Shown piece by piece: positions 33,101 through 46,259 of a DNA stretch of 64,000 bases; positions within the stretch are counted from its first letter, which is position 1, and every line of letters starts with the position of its first letter. The stretch lies in the NCBI GenBank assembly GCA_032718475.1, contig JAUCBJ010002983.1, positions 32,594 through 96,593 of the forward strand, written 5' to 3'. A program made the position numbers and the translations under genes. The notes under the pieces are model-generated. The model was not told where the DNA came from. It did not search any database and was given only the letters and a program-made list of their open reading frames with translations. Source of the DNA: Nemertoderma westbladi. Taxonomy: Eukaryota; Xenacoelomorpha; Nemertodermatida; Nemertodermatidae.

Positions 33101-36100
33101 GACTGTCCCATAGTATACACGGTACTAGACTGTCCCATAGCACCCGGTTCTAGACTGTCCCATAGTATACACGGTACTAGACTGTCCCATAGCACCCGGT
33201 TCTAGACTGTCCCATAGTATACACGGTACTAGACTGTCCCATAGTCACCCGGTACTAGACTGTCCCATAGCACCCGGTACTAGACTGTCCCATAGTATAC
33301 ACGGTACTAGACTGTCCCATAGTCACCCGGTACTAGACTGTCCCATAGCACCCGGTACTAGACTGTCCCATAGCACCCGGTACTAGACTGTCCCATATCA
33401 CCCGGTACTAGACTGTCCCATAGTATACACGGTACTAGACTGTCCCATAGCACCCGGTACTAGACTGTCCCATAGCACCCGGTACTAGACTGTCCCATAG
33501 TATACCCGGTACTAGACTGTCCCATAGCACCCGGTACTAGACTGTCCCATATCACCCGGTACTAGACTGTCCCATAGTATACACGGTACTAGACTGTCCC
33601 ATAGCACCCGGTACTAGACTGTCCCATAGCACCCGGTACTAGACTGTCCCATAGCACCCGGTACTAGACTGTCCCATAGTATACACGGTACTAGACTGTC
33701 CCATAGCACCCGGTACTAGACTGTCCCATAGCACCCGGTTCTAGACTGTCCCATAGTATACCCGGTACTAGACTGTCCCATAGCACCCGGTTCTAGACTG
33801 TCCCATAGCACCCGGTACTAGACTGTCCCATAGCACCCGGTACTAGACTGTCCCATAGCACCCGGTACTAGACTGTCCCATAGTATACACGGTACTAGAC
33901 TGTCCCATAGCACCCGGTTCTAGACTGTCCCATAGTATACACGGTACTAGACTGTCCCATAGCACCCGGTACTAGACTGTCCCATAGCACCCGGTTCTAG
34001 ACTGTCCCATAGTATACACGGTACTAGACTGTCCCATAGCACCCGGTACTAGACTGTCCCATAGCACCCGGTACTAGACTGTCCCATAGCACCCGGTTCT
34101 AGACTGTCCCATAGTATACACGGTACTAGACTGTCCCATAGCACCCGGTTCTAGACTGTCCCATAGCACCCGGTTCTAGACTGTCCCATAGTATACACGG
34201 TACTAGACTGTCCCATAGCACCCGGTTCTAGACTGTCCCATAGTATACACGGTACTAGACTGTCCCATAGCACCCGGTTCTAGACTGTCCCATAGTATAC
34301 ACGGTACTAGACTGTCCCATAGCACCCGGTACTAGACTGTCCCATAGCACCCGGTACTAGACTGTCCCATAGTATACACGGTACTAGACTGTCCCATAGC
34401 ACCCGGTACTAGACTGTCCCATAGCACCCGGTACTAGACTGTCCCATAGCACCCGGTACTAGACTGTCCCATATCACCCGGTACTAGACTGTCCCATAGT
34501 ATACACGGTACTAGACTGTCCCATAGCACCCGGTACTAGACTGTCCCATATCACCCGGTACTAGACTGTCCCATAGTATACCCGGTACTAGACTGTCCCA
34601 TAGCACCCGGTACTAGACTGTCCCATATCACCCGGTACTAGACTGTCCCATAGTATACACGGTACTAGACTGTCCCATAGCACCCGGTACTAGACTGTCC
34701 CATAGCACCCGGTACTAGACTGTCCCATAGCACCCGGTACTAGACTGTCCCATAGCACCCGGTACTAGACTGTCCCATAGCACCCGGTACTAGACTGTCC
34801 CATAGTATACACGGTACTAGACTGTCCCATAGCACCCGGTACTAGACTGTCCCATAGTATACACGGTACTAGACTGTCCCATAGCACCCGGTACTAGACT
34901 GTCCCATAGCACCCGGTACTAGACTGTCCCATAGTATACACGGTACTAGACTGTCCCATAGCACCCGGTACTAGACTGTCCCATAGCACCCGGTACTAGA
35001 CTGTCCCATAGCACCCGGTACTAGACTGTCCCATAGCACCCGGTACTAGACTGTCCCATAGCACCCGGTACTAGACTGTCCCATAGCACCCGGTACTAGA
35101 CTGTCCCATAGTATACACGGTACTAGACTGTCCCATAGCACCCGGTACTAGACTGTCCCATAGCACCCGGTTCTAGACTGTCCCATAGCACCCGGTACTA
35201 GACTGTCCCATAGCACCCGGTACTAGACTGTCCCATAGCACCCGGTACTAGACTGTCCCATAGCACCCGGTACTAGACTGTCCCATAGCACCCGGTTCTA
35301 GACTGTCCCATAGCACCCGGTACTAGACTGTCCCATAGCACCCGGTACTAGACTGTCCCATAGCACCCGGTACTAGACTGTCCCATAGTATACACGGTAC
35401 TAGACTGTCCCATAGCACCCGGTACTAGACTGTCCCATAGCACCCGGTACTAGACTGTCCCATAGCACCCGGTTCTAGACTGTCCCATAGTATACACGGT
35501 ACTAGACTGTCCCATAGCACCCGGTACTAGACTGTCCCATAGCACCCGGTTCTAGACTGTCCCATAGTATACACGGTACTAGACTGTCCCATAGTCACCC
35601 GGTACTAGACTGTCCCATAGCACCCGGTACTAGACTGTCCCATAGCACCCGGTACTAGACTGTCCCATAGCACCCGGTACTAGACTGTCCCATAGCACCC
35701 GGTACTAGACTGTCCCATAGTCACCCGGTACTAGACTGTCCCATAGCACCCGGTACTAGACTGTCCCATAGCACCCGGTACTAGACTGTCCCGTAGCACC
35801 CGGTACTAGACTGTCCCATAGCACCCGGTACTAGACTGTCCCATAGTCACCCGGTACTAGACTGTCCCATAGCACCCGGTACTAGACTGTCCCATAGCAC
35901 CCGGTTCTAGACTGTCCCATAGTACCGGTACTAGACTGCCCATGCACGCTAGACTGTCCCATAGCACCCGGTTCTAGACTGTCCCATAGTATACACGGTA
36001 CTAGACTGTCCCATAGTATACACGGTACTAGACTGTCCCATAGCACCCGGTACTAGACTGTCCCATAGTATACACGGTACTAGACTGTCCCATAGCACCC

Positions 36101-37539
36101 GGTTCTAGACTGTCCCATAGCACCCGGTACTAGACTGTCCCATAGTATACACGGTTCTAGACTGTCCCATAGCACCCGGTACTAGACTGTCCCATAGCAC
36201 CCGGTACTAGACTGTCCCGTAGCACCCGGTACTAGACTGTCCCATAGCACCCGGTACTAGACTGTCCCATAGCACCCGGTTCTAGACTGTCCCATAGCAC
36301 CCGGTACTAGACTGCCCCATAGTATACACGGTACTAGACTGTCCCATAGCACCCGGTACTAGACTGTCCCATAGCACCCGGTTCTAGACTGTCCCATAGC
36401 ACCCGGTACTAGACTGTCCCATAGCACCCGGTTCTAGACTGTCCCATAGCACCCGGTACTAGACTGTCCCGTAGCACCCGGTACTAGACTGTCCCATAGC
36501 ACCCGGTACTAGACTGTCCCATAGCACCCGGTACTAGACTGTCCCATAGTACCCGGTACTAGACTGTCCCATAGCACCCGGTACTAGACTGTCCCATAGC
36601 ACCCGGTACTAGACTGTCCCATAGCACCCGGTACTAGACTGTCCCATAGCACCCGGTACTAGACTGTCCCATAGCACCCGGTTCTAGACTGCCCCATAGT
36701 ATACACGGTACTAGACTGTCCCATAGCACCCGGTTCTAGACTGTCCCATAGCACCCGGTACTAGACTGTCCCATAGTACCCGGTACTAGACTGTCCCATA
36801 GCACCCGGTACTAGACTGTCCCATAGATACCCGGTACTAGACTGTCCCATAGCACCCGGTCTAGACTGTCCATACACCCGGTACTAGACTGTCCCATAGT
36901 CTACCCGGTTCTAGACTGTCCCATAGCACCCGGTACTAGACTGTCCCATAGCACCCGGTTCTAGACTGTCCCATAGCACCCGGTACTAGACTGTCCCATA
37001 GCACCCGGTTCTAGACTGTCCCATAGCACCCGGTACTAGACTGCCCCGTAGCACCCGGTACTAGACTGTCCCATAGCACCCGGTTCTAGACTGTCCCATA
37101 GCACCCGGTACTAGACTGTCCCATAGTACCCGGTACTAGACTGTCCCATAGCACCCGGTACTAGACTGTCCCGTAGCACCCGGTACTAGACTGTCCCATA
37201 GCACCCGGTACTAGACTGTCCCATAGCACCCGGTACTAGACTGTCCCATAGCACCCGGTTCTAGACTGCCCCATAGCACCCGGTACTAGACTGTCCCATA
37301 GCACCCGGTTCTAGACTGTCCCATAGCACCCGGTACTAGACTGTCCCATAGTACCCGGTACTAGACTGTCCCATAGCACCCGGTACTAGACTGTCCCATA
37401 GCACCCGGTACTAGACTGTCCCATAGCACCCGGTACTAGACTGTCCCATAGCACCCGGTACTAGACTGTCCCATAGCACCCGGTTCTAGACTGTCCCATA
37501 GTATACACGGTACTAGACTGTCCCATAGCACCCGGTTCT

Positions 37540-38052
37540 AGACTGTCCCATAGCACCCGGTACTAGACTGTCCCATAGCACCCGGTACTAGACTGTCCCA
37601 TAGCACCCGGTACTAGACTGTCCCATAGCACCCGGTACTAGACTGTCCCATAGCACCCGGTACTAGACTGTCCCATAGCACCCGGTACTAGACTGTCCCA
37701 TAGCACCCGGTACTAGACTGTCCCATAGCACCCGGTACTAGACTGTCCCATAGCACCCGGTACTAGACTGTCCCATAGCACCCGGTACTAGACTGTCCCA
37801 TAGCACCCGGTACTAGACTGTCCCATAGCACCCGGTACTAGACTGTCCCATAGCACCCGGTACTAGACTGTCCCATAGCACCCGGTACTAGACTGTCCCA
37901 TAGCACCCGGTACTAGACTGTCCCATAGCACCCGGTACTAGACTGTCCCATAGCACCCGGTACTAGACTGTCCCATAGCACCCGGTACTAGACTGTCCCA
38001 TAGCACCCGGTACTAGACTGTCCCATAGCACCCGGTACTAGACTGTCCCATA
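37540..38052. repeat. homogenised block of identical 25-bp units
   Basis: About 20 consecutive units show no difference by eye, in contrast to the mixed variants on both sides. This suggests a recent local expansion. Confidence 0.8.
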
Positions 38053-38920
38053 GAACCCGGTACTAGACTGTCCCATAGCACCCGGTACTAGACTGTCCCA
38101 TAGCACCCGGTACTAGACTGTCCCATAGCACCCGGTACTAGACTGTCCCATAGCAACCGGTACTAGACTGTCCCGTAGCACCCGGTACTAGACTGTCCCT
38201 TGCAACCGGTATTAGACTGTCCCATAGAACCCGGTACTAGACTGTCCCATAGCACCCGGTACTAGACTGTCCCGTAGCACCCGGTACTAGACTGTCCCAT
38301 AGCACCCGGTACTAGACTGTCCCATAGCACCCGGTTCTAGACTGCCCCATAGCACCCGGTTCTAGACTGTCCCATAGCACCCGGTACTAGACTGTCCCAT
38401 AGCACCCGCTACTAGGCTGCCCATAGCACCCGGTACTAGACTGTCCCATAGCACCCGGTACTAGACTGTCCCATAGCACCCGGTACTACACTGTCCATAG
38501 CACCCGGTTCTAGACTGTCCCATAGCACCCGGTACTAGACTGTCCCATAGCACCCGGTTCTAGACTGTCCCATAGCACCCGGTACTAGACTGTCCCATAG
38601 CACCCGGTACTAGACTGTCCCATAGCACCCGCTACTAGGCTGTCCCATAGCACCCGGTACTAGACTGTCCCATAGCACCCGGTTCTAGACTGTCCCTTTG
38701 CAACCGGTATTAGACTGTCCCATAGCACCCGGTACTAGACTGTCCCATAGCACCCGGTACTAGACTGTCCCGTAGCACCCGGTACTAGACTGTCCCTTTG
38801 CACCCGGTACTAGACTGTCCCATAGCACCCGGTACTAGACTGTCCCATAGCACCCGGTACTAGACTGTCCCGTAGCACCCGGTACTACACTGTCCATAGC
38901 ACCCGGTTCTAGACTGTCCC

Positions 38921-39420
38921 TTTGCAACCGGTATTAGACTGTCCCATAGAACCCGGTACTAGACTGTCCCATAGCACCCGGTACTAGACTGTCCCATAGC
39001 ACCCGGTACTAGACTGTCCCTTTGCAACCGGTATTAGACTGTCCCATAGAACCCGGTACTAGACTGTCCCATAGCACCCGGTACTAGACTGTCCCATAGC
39101 ACCCGGTACTAGACTGTCCCTTTGCAACCGGTATTAGACTGTCCCATAGAACCCGGTACTAGACTGTCCCATAGCACCCGGTACTAGACTGTCCCATAGC
39201 ACCCGGTACTAGACTGTCCCTTTGCACCCGGTATTAGACTGTCCCATAGAACCCGGTACTAGACTGTCCCATAGCACCCGGTACTAGACTGTCCCATAGC
39301 ACCCGGTACTAGACTGTCCCTTTGCAACCGGTATTAGACTGTCCCATAGAACCCGGTACTAGACTGTCCCATAGCACCCGGTACTAGATTGTCCCGTAGC
39401 ACCCGGTACTACACTGTCCA
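38921..39420. repeat. second 100-bp higher-order repeat
   Basis: TTTGCAACCGGTATTAG-type units start at 38921, 39021, 39121, 39221 and 39321, exactly 100 bp apart, each followed by a TAGAACCC unit and two standard units. Confidence 0.9.
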
Positions 39421-40991
39421 TAGCACCCGGTTCTAGACTGTCCCATAGCACCCGGTACTAGACTGTCCCATAGCACCCGGTTCTAGACTGTCCCTTTGCA
39501 ACCGGTATTAGACTGTCCCATAGAACCCGGTACTAGACTGTCCCATAGCACCCGGTACTAGACTGTCCCATAGCACCCGGTACTAGACTGTCCCTTTGCA
39601 ACCGGTATTAGACTGTCCCATAGAACCCGGTACTAGACTGTCCCATAGCACCCGGTACTAGATTGTCCCGTAGCACCCGGTACTACACTGTCCATAGCAC
39701 CCGGTTCTAGACTGTCCCATAGCACCCGGTACTAGACTGTCCCATAGCACCCGGTACTAGACTGTCCCATAGCACCCGGTACTACACTGTCCATAGCACC
39801 CGGTTCTAGACTGTCCCATAGCACCCGGTACTAGACTGTCCCATAGCACCCGGTACTAGACTGTCCCGTATCACCCGGTACTAGACTGTCCCATAGCACC
39901 CGGTACTAGACTGTCCCATAGCACCCGGTTCTAGACTGTCCCATAGCACCCGGTTCTAGACTGTCCCATAGCACCCGGTACTAGACTGTCCCATAGCACC
40001 CGGTACTAGACTGTCCCATAGAACCCGGTACTAAACTGTCCCATAGCACCCGGTACTACACTGTCCATAGCACCCGGTTCTAGACTGTCCCATAGCACCC
40101 GGTACTAGACTGTCCCATAGCACCCGGTACTAGACTGTCCCGTATCACCCGGTACTAGACTGTCCCATAGCACCCGGTACTAGACTGTCCCATAGCACCC
40201 GGTACTAGACTGTCCCGTAGCACCCGGTACTAGACTGTCCCATAGCACCCGGTACTAGACTGTCCCATAGCACCCGGTACTAGACTGTCCCGTATCACCC
40301 GGTACTAGACTGTCCCATAGCACCCGGTACTAGACTGTCCCATAGCACCCGGTTCTAGACTGTCCCATAGCACCCGGTACTAGACTGTCCCATAGCACCC
40401 GGTACTAGACTGTCCCATAGCACCCGGTACTAGACTGTCCCGTATCACCCGGTACTAGACTGTCCCATAGCACCCGGTACTAGACTGTCCCATAGCACCC
40501 GGTACTAGACTGTCCCATAGCACCCGGTACTAGACTGTCCCGTATCACCCGGTACTAGACTGTCCCATAGCACCCGGTACTAGACTGTCCCATAGCACCC
40601 GGTTCTAGACTGTCCCATAGCACCCGGTACTAGACTGTCCCATAGCACCCGGTACTAGACTGTCCCGTATCACCCGGTACTAGACTGTCCCATAGCACCC
40701 GGTACTATACTGTCCCATAGCACCCGGTTCTAGACTGTCCCATAGCACCCGGTACTAGACTGTCCCATAGCACCCGGTACTAGACTGTCCCGTATCACCC
40801 GGTACTAGACTGTCCCATAGCACCCGGTACTAGACTGTCCCATAGCACCCGGTACTAGACTGTCCCGTATCACCCGGTACTAGACTGTCCCATAGCACCC
40901 GGTACTAGACTGTCCCATAGCACCCGGTTCTAGACTGTCCCATAGCACCCGGTACTAGACTGTCCCATAGCACCCGGTACTAGACTGTCCC

Positions 40992-42480
40992 TTTGCAACC
41001 GGTATTAGACTGTCCCATAGAACCCGGTACTAGACTGTCCCATAGCACCCGGTACTAGACTGTCCCGTATCACCCGGTACTAGACTGTCCCATAGCACCC
41101 GGTACTAGACTGTCCCATAGCACCCGGTACTAGACTGTCCCGTAGCACCCGGTACTAGACTGTCCCATAGCACCCGGTACTAGACTGTCCCGTATCACCC
41201 GGTACTAGACTGTCCCATAGCACCCGGTACTAGACTGTCCCATAGCACCCGGTACTAGACTGTCCCATAGCACCCGGTACTAGACTGTCCCATAGCACCC
41301 GGTACTAGACTGTCCCATAGCACCCGGTACTAGACTGTCCCGTATCACCCGGTACTAGACTGTCCCATAGCACCCGGTACTAGACTGTCCCATAGCACCC
41401 GGTTCTAGACTGTCCCATAGCACCCGGTACTAGACTGTCCCATAGCACCCGGTACTAGACTGTCCCTTTGCAACCGGTATTAGACTGTCCCATAGAACCC
41501 GGTACTAGACTGTCCCATAGCACCCGGTACTAGACTGTCCCATAGCACCCGGTACTAGACTGTCCCGTATCACCCGGTACTAGACTGTCCCATAGCACCC
41601 GGTACTAGACTGTCCCATAGCACCCGGTTCTAGACTGTCCCGTATCACCCGGTACTAGACTGTCCCATAGCACCCGGTACTATACTGTCCCATAGCACCC
41701 GGTTCTAGACTGTCCCATAGCACCCGGTACTAGACTGTCCCATAGCACCCGGTACTAGACTGTCCCGTATCACCCGGTACTAGACTGTCCCATAGCACCC
41801 GGTACTAGACTGTCCCATAGCACCCGGTACTAGACTGTCCCGTATCACCCGGTACTAGACTGTCCCATAGCACCCGGTACTAGACTGTCCCATAGCACCC
41901 GGTTCTAGACTGTCCCATAGCACCCGGTACTAGACTGTCCCATAGCACCCGGTACTAGACTGTCCCTTTGCAACCGGTATTAGACTGTCCCATAGAACCC
42001 GGTACTAGACTGTCCCATAGCACCCGGTACTAGACTGTCCCGTATCACCCGGTACTAGACTGTCCCATAGCACCCGGTACTAGACTGTCCCATAGCACCC
42101 GGTACTAGACTGTCCCGTAGCACCCGGTACTAGACTGTCCCATAGCACCCGGTACTAGACTGTCCCGTATCACCCGGTACTAGACTGTCCCATAGCACCC
42201 GGTACTAGACTGTCCCATAGCACCCGGTACTAGACTGTCCCATAGCACCCGGTACTAGACTGTCCCATAGCACCCGGTACTAGACTGTCCCATAGCACCC
42301 GGTACTAGACTGTCCCGTATCACCCGGTACTAGACTGTCCCATAGCACCCGGTACTAGACTGTCCCATAGCACCCGGTTCTAGACTGTCCCATAGCACCC
42401 GGTACTAGACTGTCCCATAGCACCCGGTACTAGACTGTCCCTTTGCAACCGGTATTAGACTGTCCCATAGAACCCGGTAC
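40992..42480. repeat. 475/500-bp super-period in the satellite
   Basis: TTTGCAACC units at 40992, 41467, 41967 and 42442 are 475, 500 and 475 bp apart (19, 20 and 19 units). The order of CGTATCAC and TTCTAG variants between them is largely repeated. The segments at about 41030-41470 and 42005-42445 look nearly identical. Confidence 0.8.
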
Positions 42481-43935
42481 TAGACTGTCCCATAGCACCC
42501 GGTACTAGACTGTCCCATAGCACCCGGTACTAGACTGTCCCGTATCACCCGGTACTAGACTGTCCCATAGCACCCGGTACTAGACTGTCCCATAGCACCC
42601 GGTTCTAGACTGTCCCGTAGCACCCGGTACTAGACTGTCCCATAGCACCCGGTACTAGACTGTCCCATAGCACCCGGTTCTAGACTGTCCCATAGCACCC
42701 GGTTCTAGACTGTCCCATAGCACCCGGTACTAGACTGTCCCATAGCACCCGGTACTAGACTGTCCCATAGCACCCGGTTCTAGACTGTCCCATAGCACCC
42801 GGTACTAGACTGTCCCATAGCACCCGGTACTAGACTGTCCCATAGCACCCGGTACTACACTGTCCATAGCACCCGGTTCTAGACTGTCCCATAGCACCCG
42901 GTACTAGACTGTCCCATAGCACCCGGTACTAGACTGTCCCGTATCACCCGGTACTAGACTGTCCCATAGCACCCGGTACTAGACTGTCCCATAGCACCCG
43001 GTTCTAGACTGTCCCATAGCACCCGGTTCTAGACTGTCCCATAGCACCCGGTACTAGACTGTCCCATAGCACCCGGTACTAGACTGTCCCTTTGCAACCG
43101 GTATTAGACTGTCCCATAGAACCCGGTACTAGACTGTCCCATAGCACCCGGTACTAGATTGTCCCGTAGCACCCGGTACTACACTGTCCATAGCACCCGG
43201 TTCTAGACTGTCCCATAGCACCCGGTACTAGACTGTCCCATAGCACCCGGTACTAGACTGTCCCATAGCACCCGGTACTACACTGTCCATAGCACCCGGT
43301 TCTAGACTGTCCCATAGCACCCGGTACTAGACTGTCCCATAGCACCCGGTACTAGACTGTCCCGTATCACCCGGTACTAGACTGTCCCATAGCACCCGGT
43401 ACTAGACTGTCCCATAGCACCCGGTTCTAGACTGTCCCATAGCACCCGGTTCTAGACTGTCCCATAGCACCCGGTACTAGACTGTCCCATAGCACCCGCT
43501 ACTAGGCTGCCCATAGCACCCGGTACTAGACTGTCCCATAGCACCCGGTACTACACTGTCCATAGCACCCGGTTCTAGACTGCCCCATAGCACCCGGTTC
43601 TAGACTGCCCCATAGCACCCGGTACTAGACTGTCCCATAGCACCCGGTACTAGACTGTCCCGTAGCACCCGGTACTACACTGCCCATAGCACCCGGTACT
43701 AGACTGTCCCATAGCACCCGGTACTACACTGTCCATAGCACCCGGTTCTAGACTGCCCCATAGCACCCGGTTCTAGACTGTCCCATAGCACCCGGTACTA
43801 GACTGTCCCATAGAACCCGGTACTAAACTGTCCCATTGCACCCGGTACTAGAGTGTCCCATAGCACCCGGTATTAGACTGTCCCATAGCACCCGGTACTA
43901 GACTGTGCCATAGCAGCCGGTACTAGACTGTCTCA

Positions 43936-44742
43936 TGAGAAGTAAAAGTGTCTGAGTCTGTACTCCCAGATATTCCCATTGGCGATATCTCCTCTGCAGA
44001 AGTGAAGGCTGCTGCAAAGAGCATTAAGACCAATCGTGCCAGTGGAGTAGATGGTGTTCCCCCTGAGGTCTTTAAAATACCTGAGTGTTTAAAGCTCATC
44101 TATCCCATCATAGTAGACATGTACCGAACAACAAGAGTCCCACAAGAAATGAAAAAAAATAAGTTGGTGCCAGTTCCCAAGAAGGGCAACCTAACACTCT
44201 ATGGTTCTTTTCGGGGAATCTCATTGATCTCGATTGCTGCAAAGCTATACAATAGGATTCTATTAAATCGCATCAGGGATCCCATTGAGAGACTGCTCCG
44301 TGGAAATCAGAATGGGTTCCGTAAAGGTCGTGGGACCATGGAGCCAATTTTGGCACTTAGAAGGATAATTGAAGAGTTATCAAAAAAGAAAGACAGGCAT
44401 CTGGCTGTTATCTTTGTTGACTTCTTCAAGGCCTTTGATTCAGTCTCTCGCTCACGTATGTTCAGTATACTTTCATTATATGGGATTCCTGATGAAATTA
44501 TTGCAGCAATCAGATCAGTATACGATGGTTCGACAACATTTGTGTCTACTGTTGACGGTGACACAGAACCATTTGAAGTGTTATGGGGCGTCCTCCAAGG
44601 AGACACACTTGCACCATTTTTGTTCATTGTTGACTATGTTCTATGCATGTCCTTAGATCATTATAATGATGATGGGGTGATGATAACTCCACCTACTGGC
44701 TCCAGAAGTCGAGGAAATCCTGCCAAGTACCTAACTGATCTA
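43936..44742 (+). pseudogene. RTE-like LINE, 5' piece (reverse transcriptase), truncated
   Basis: Open frame with AKSIKTNRASGVDGVPPEVF, KNKLVPVPKKGNL, FRGISLISIAAKLYNRILL, NQNGFRKGRGTMEPILALRR, VIFVDFFKAFDSVSRSRMF and VLWGVLQGDTLAPFLFIVDY. These are RT blocks 0 to 4. No endonuclease precedes it: the satellite starts directly to the left, so the copy is 5'-truncated. The frame is cut at GNPAKYLTDL by another LINE and resumes at 48815 with the catalytic box. The frame's first triplet is GTG and is not a real start. Confidence 0.8.
44738..44742 (+). repeat. ATCTA, probable 5-bp target duplication (left)
   Basis: ATCTA recurs at 48810-48814 at the other edge of the inserted minus-strand LINE. 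It is short, so on its own it is weak. The restored reading frame of the host LINE supports it. Confidence 0.55.
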
Positions 44743-46250
44743 TATATATATATATATATAATTCTTTAATAAAAAGCATATTTTTGCATGCTGAAATGGA
44801 TGCACAAACTAATAAAATAGACATACGTTAAAAATATCGATAAGCATCGATAACTAAAATAATTAATGATATGTGTATCGCTTCAAATTTGGTTCATATA
44901 GAGTATTTAACCAGAGCTTTAAGAGTTACAGGTGATCTAATATACATAAAATCGTCAAGTTGAGCAACACCATAGGCGGACATTGCAGCTCTTAACAAAG
45001 TCGATTGATCTAATCTACTGTAAGAACACAATCTAGTAGAAAATGCGATTCGGATTCAGGCTCACCACATAAACAGGCACAATCATCAATGTCACCATAT
45101 CTGCTTCTCATAAGAGCCAGGTTGCCCTGACCGAGCACCAAACCGAGAATGAAGGATTCATGAGCTCTACCACAGGCTAGATTTATGGGTGTAAGTGACG
45201 GCAGCTGGTTTGTTTTGATCAGAGAATCGTTCAAATTGAGAGACTTTTTCCATACATCCTGTGTATACATTTTCATTTGTCCTTGAGTGTAGTGCAATTG
45301 CCGTGAGTCTATATTCTCGATTTCAATTAAACGACTAGATCTCTCATTGTTTAACCACGCAATATATGTTTTCACATCGTTCAAGTGTGAGGCAAAACTG
45401 TTTTTTAAGGACAGTTCGGAAATTGCTTTCAACGACATTGTAATGTCTTCCGATCTCGACAATGATTTCAACAGATATTTGGTCCTGATTACCTGACAAA
45501 ATATTTCGGGAGGCGGAATGCCACATATCACTTCTAGTTTATTTCTGTGAGGGTTATATAAAGCACCAACAGATTGTTTTAGCATTATGCCCCATAGATC
45601 ATTAAGAATTTTTATGGCTTCCCGATTCATCCATACTGGTGATGCATACAATAGTCTTGGTAGTAGTACCGACTGTATTTGCTTTGTTGCTGCTAGTAGG
45701 TTTATTCCACTGGATGGCTTCACAAATTTACTTATGAGATCCCAAATACTCCAGAATTTTTGCAATAGTGACCTGAGATGAAATTCAAAGGACATATTTG
45801 AGTCAAAAATGACTCCAAGAATTTTGGTCTCATAAACATAGCTACATACACTATTCCCCATGACTATTTTAGGTAAGGCATCATAGTCAATGTGAGGCAT
45901 GTTTATTATCACAATGTCTGTCTTTTCTCCATTAGTTTTTAGTCGCCATTTTGTACACCATGTACTAAATTGGCTACAGTCTGTTTGAACTTGACTTAGG
46001 CAGACTAACAGGGCCTCCATTGATTGATCACATCCTCTATAATTAGAGCTATCATCTGCGTATTTGTATTGTGACAACAACTCTACAATGTAGAAACAGA
46101 AAAAGTCCATTGAAAGGACTTGTCCTTGAGCTAACCCGATTTCAACATCTAGACAAAACGTTTCTGATTTGTAGTCATTAACAACTATTTCTATATTACG
46201 GTGTTTTAATATGGTTGTGATGCATTTCAGAATATTTTCCCCCTAATACC
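44743..46250 (-). pseudogene. Jockey/R1-like LINE: RT second half and C-terminal knuckle
   Basis: After one frameshift next to the MITE the frame gives LKCITTILKHRNIEIVVNDY and GLAQGQVLS. The long frame 46110-45010 then has YKYADDSSNYRG (intact YADD), WCTKWRLKTNGEKTDIVII, ETKILGVIFDSNMSFEFHL and LLPRLLYASPVWMN. It ends with CACLCGEPESESHFLLDC, the zinc knuckle of Jockey/R1-type proteins. A 3' UTR and TA repeats follow to 44743. Confidence 0.8.
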
Positions 46251-46259
46251 GGCATTATA
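46251..46259 (+). repeat. 9-bp target duplication of the MITE (left)
   Basis: GGCATTATA, identical to 47045-47053. Confidence 0.9.

Larger units (their letters stand above)
20463..43935. repeat. 25-bp satellite array, about 23.5 kb, about 930 units
   Basis: The unit is 25 bp with core CCGGTACTAGACTGTCCC followed by ATAGCAC or a variant. Every reading frame meets TAG stops, so it is non-coding. Variants are regional. TTTGCAACCGGTATTAG occurs near 20.5-21.5 kb and 38.2-43.1 kb. CGTAGCAC/ATATCAC alternate at 21.1-23.0 kb. A 27-bp unit with AGTATACACGG runs from 23.05 to about 37.5 kb. CGTATCAC and a 24-bp ACACTGTCCATAG form occur from 38.5 to 43.8 kb. Unit lengths of 24 and 27 bp and rare deletions (for example 35930-35950 and 36860-36875) are present. 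The left edge is degenerate and the right edge is cut by a LINE. Confidence 0.95.

Noticed and set aside
20463-43935. CRISPR-like array of regular repeats
   Set aside because: Units are directly adjacent with no unique spacers and the context is eukaryotic. It is a satellite.
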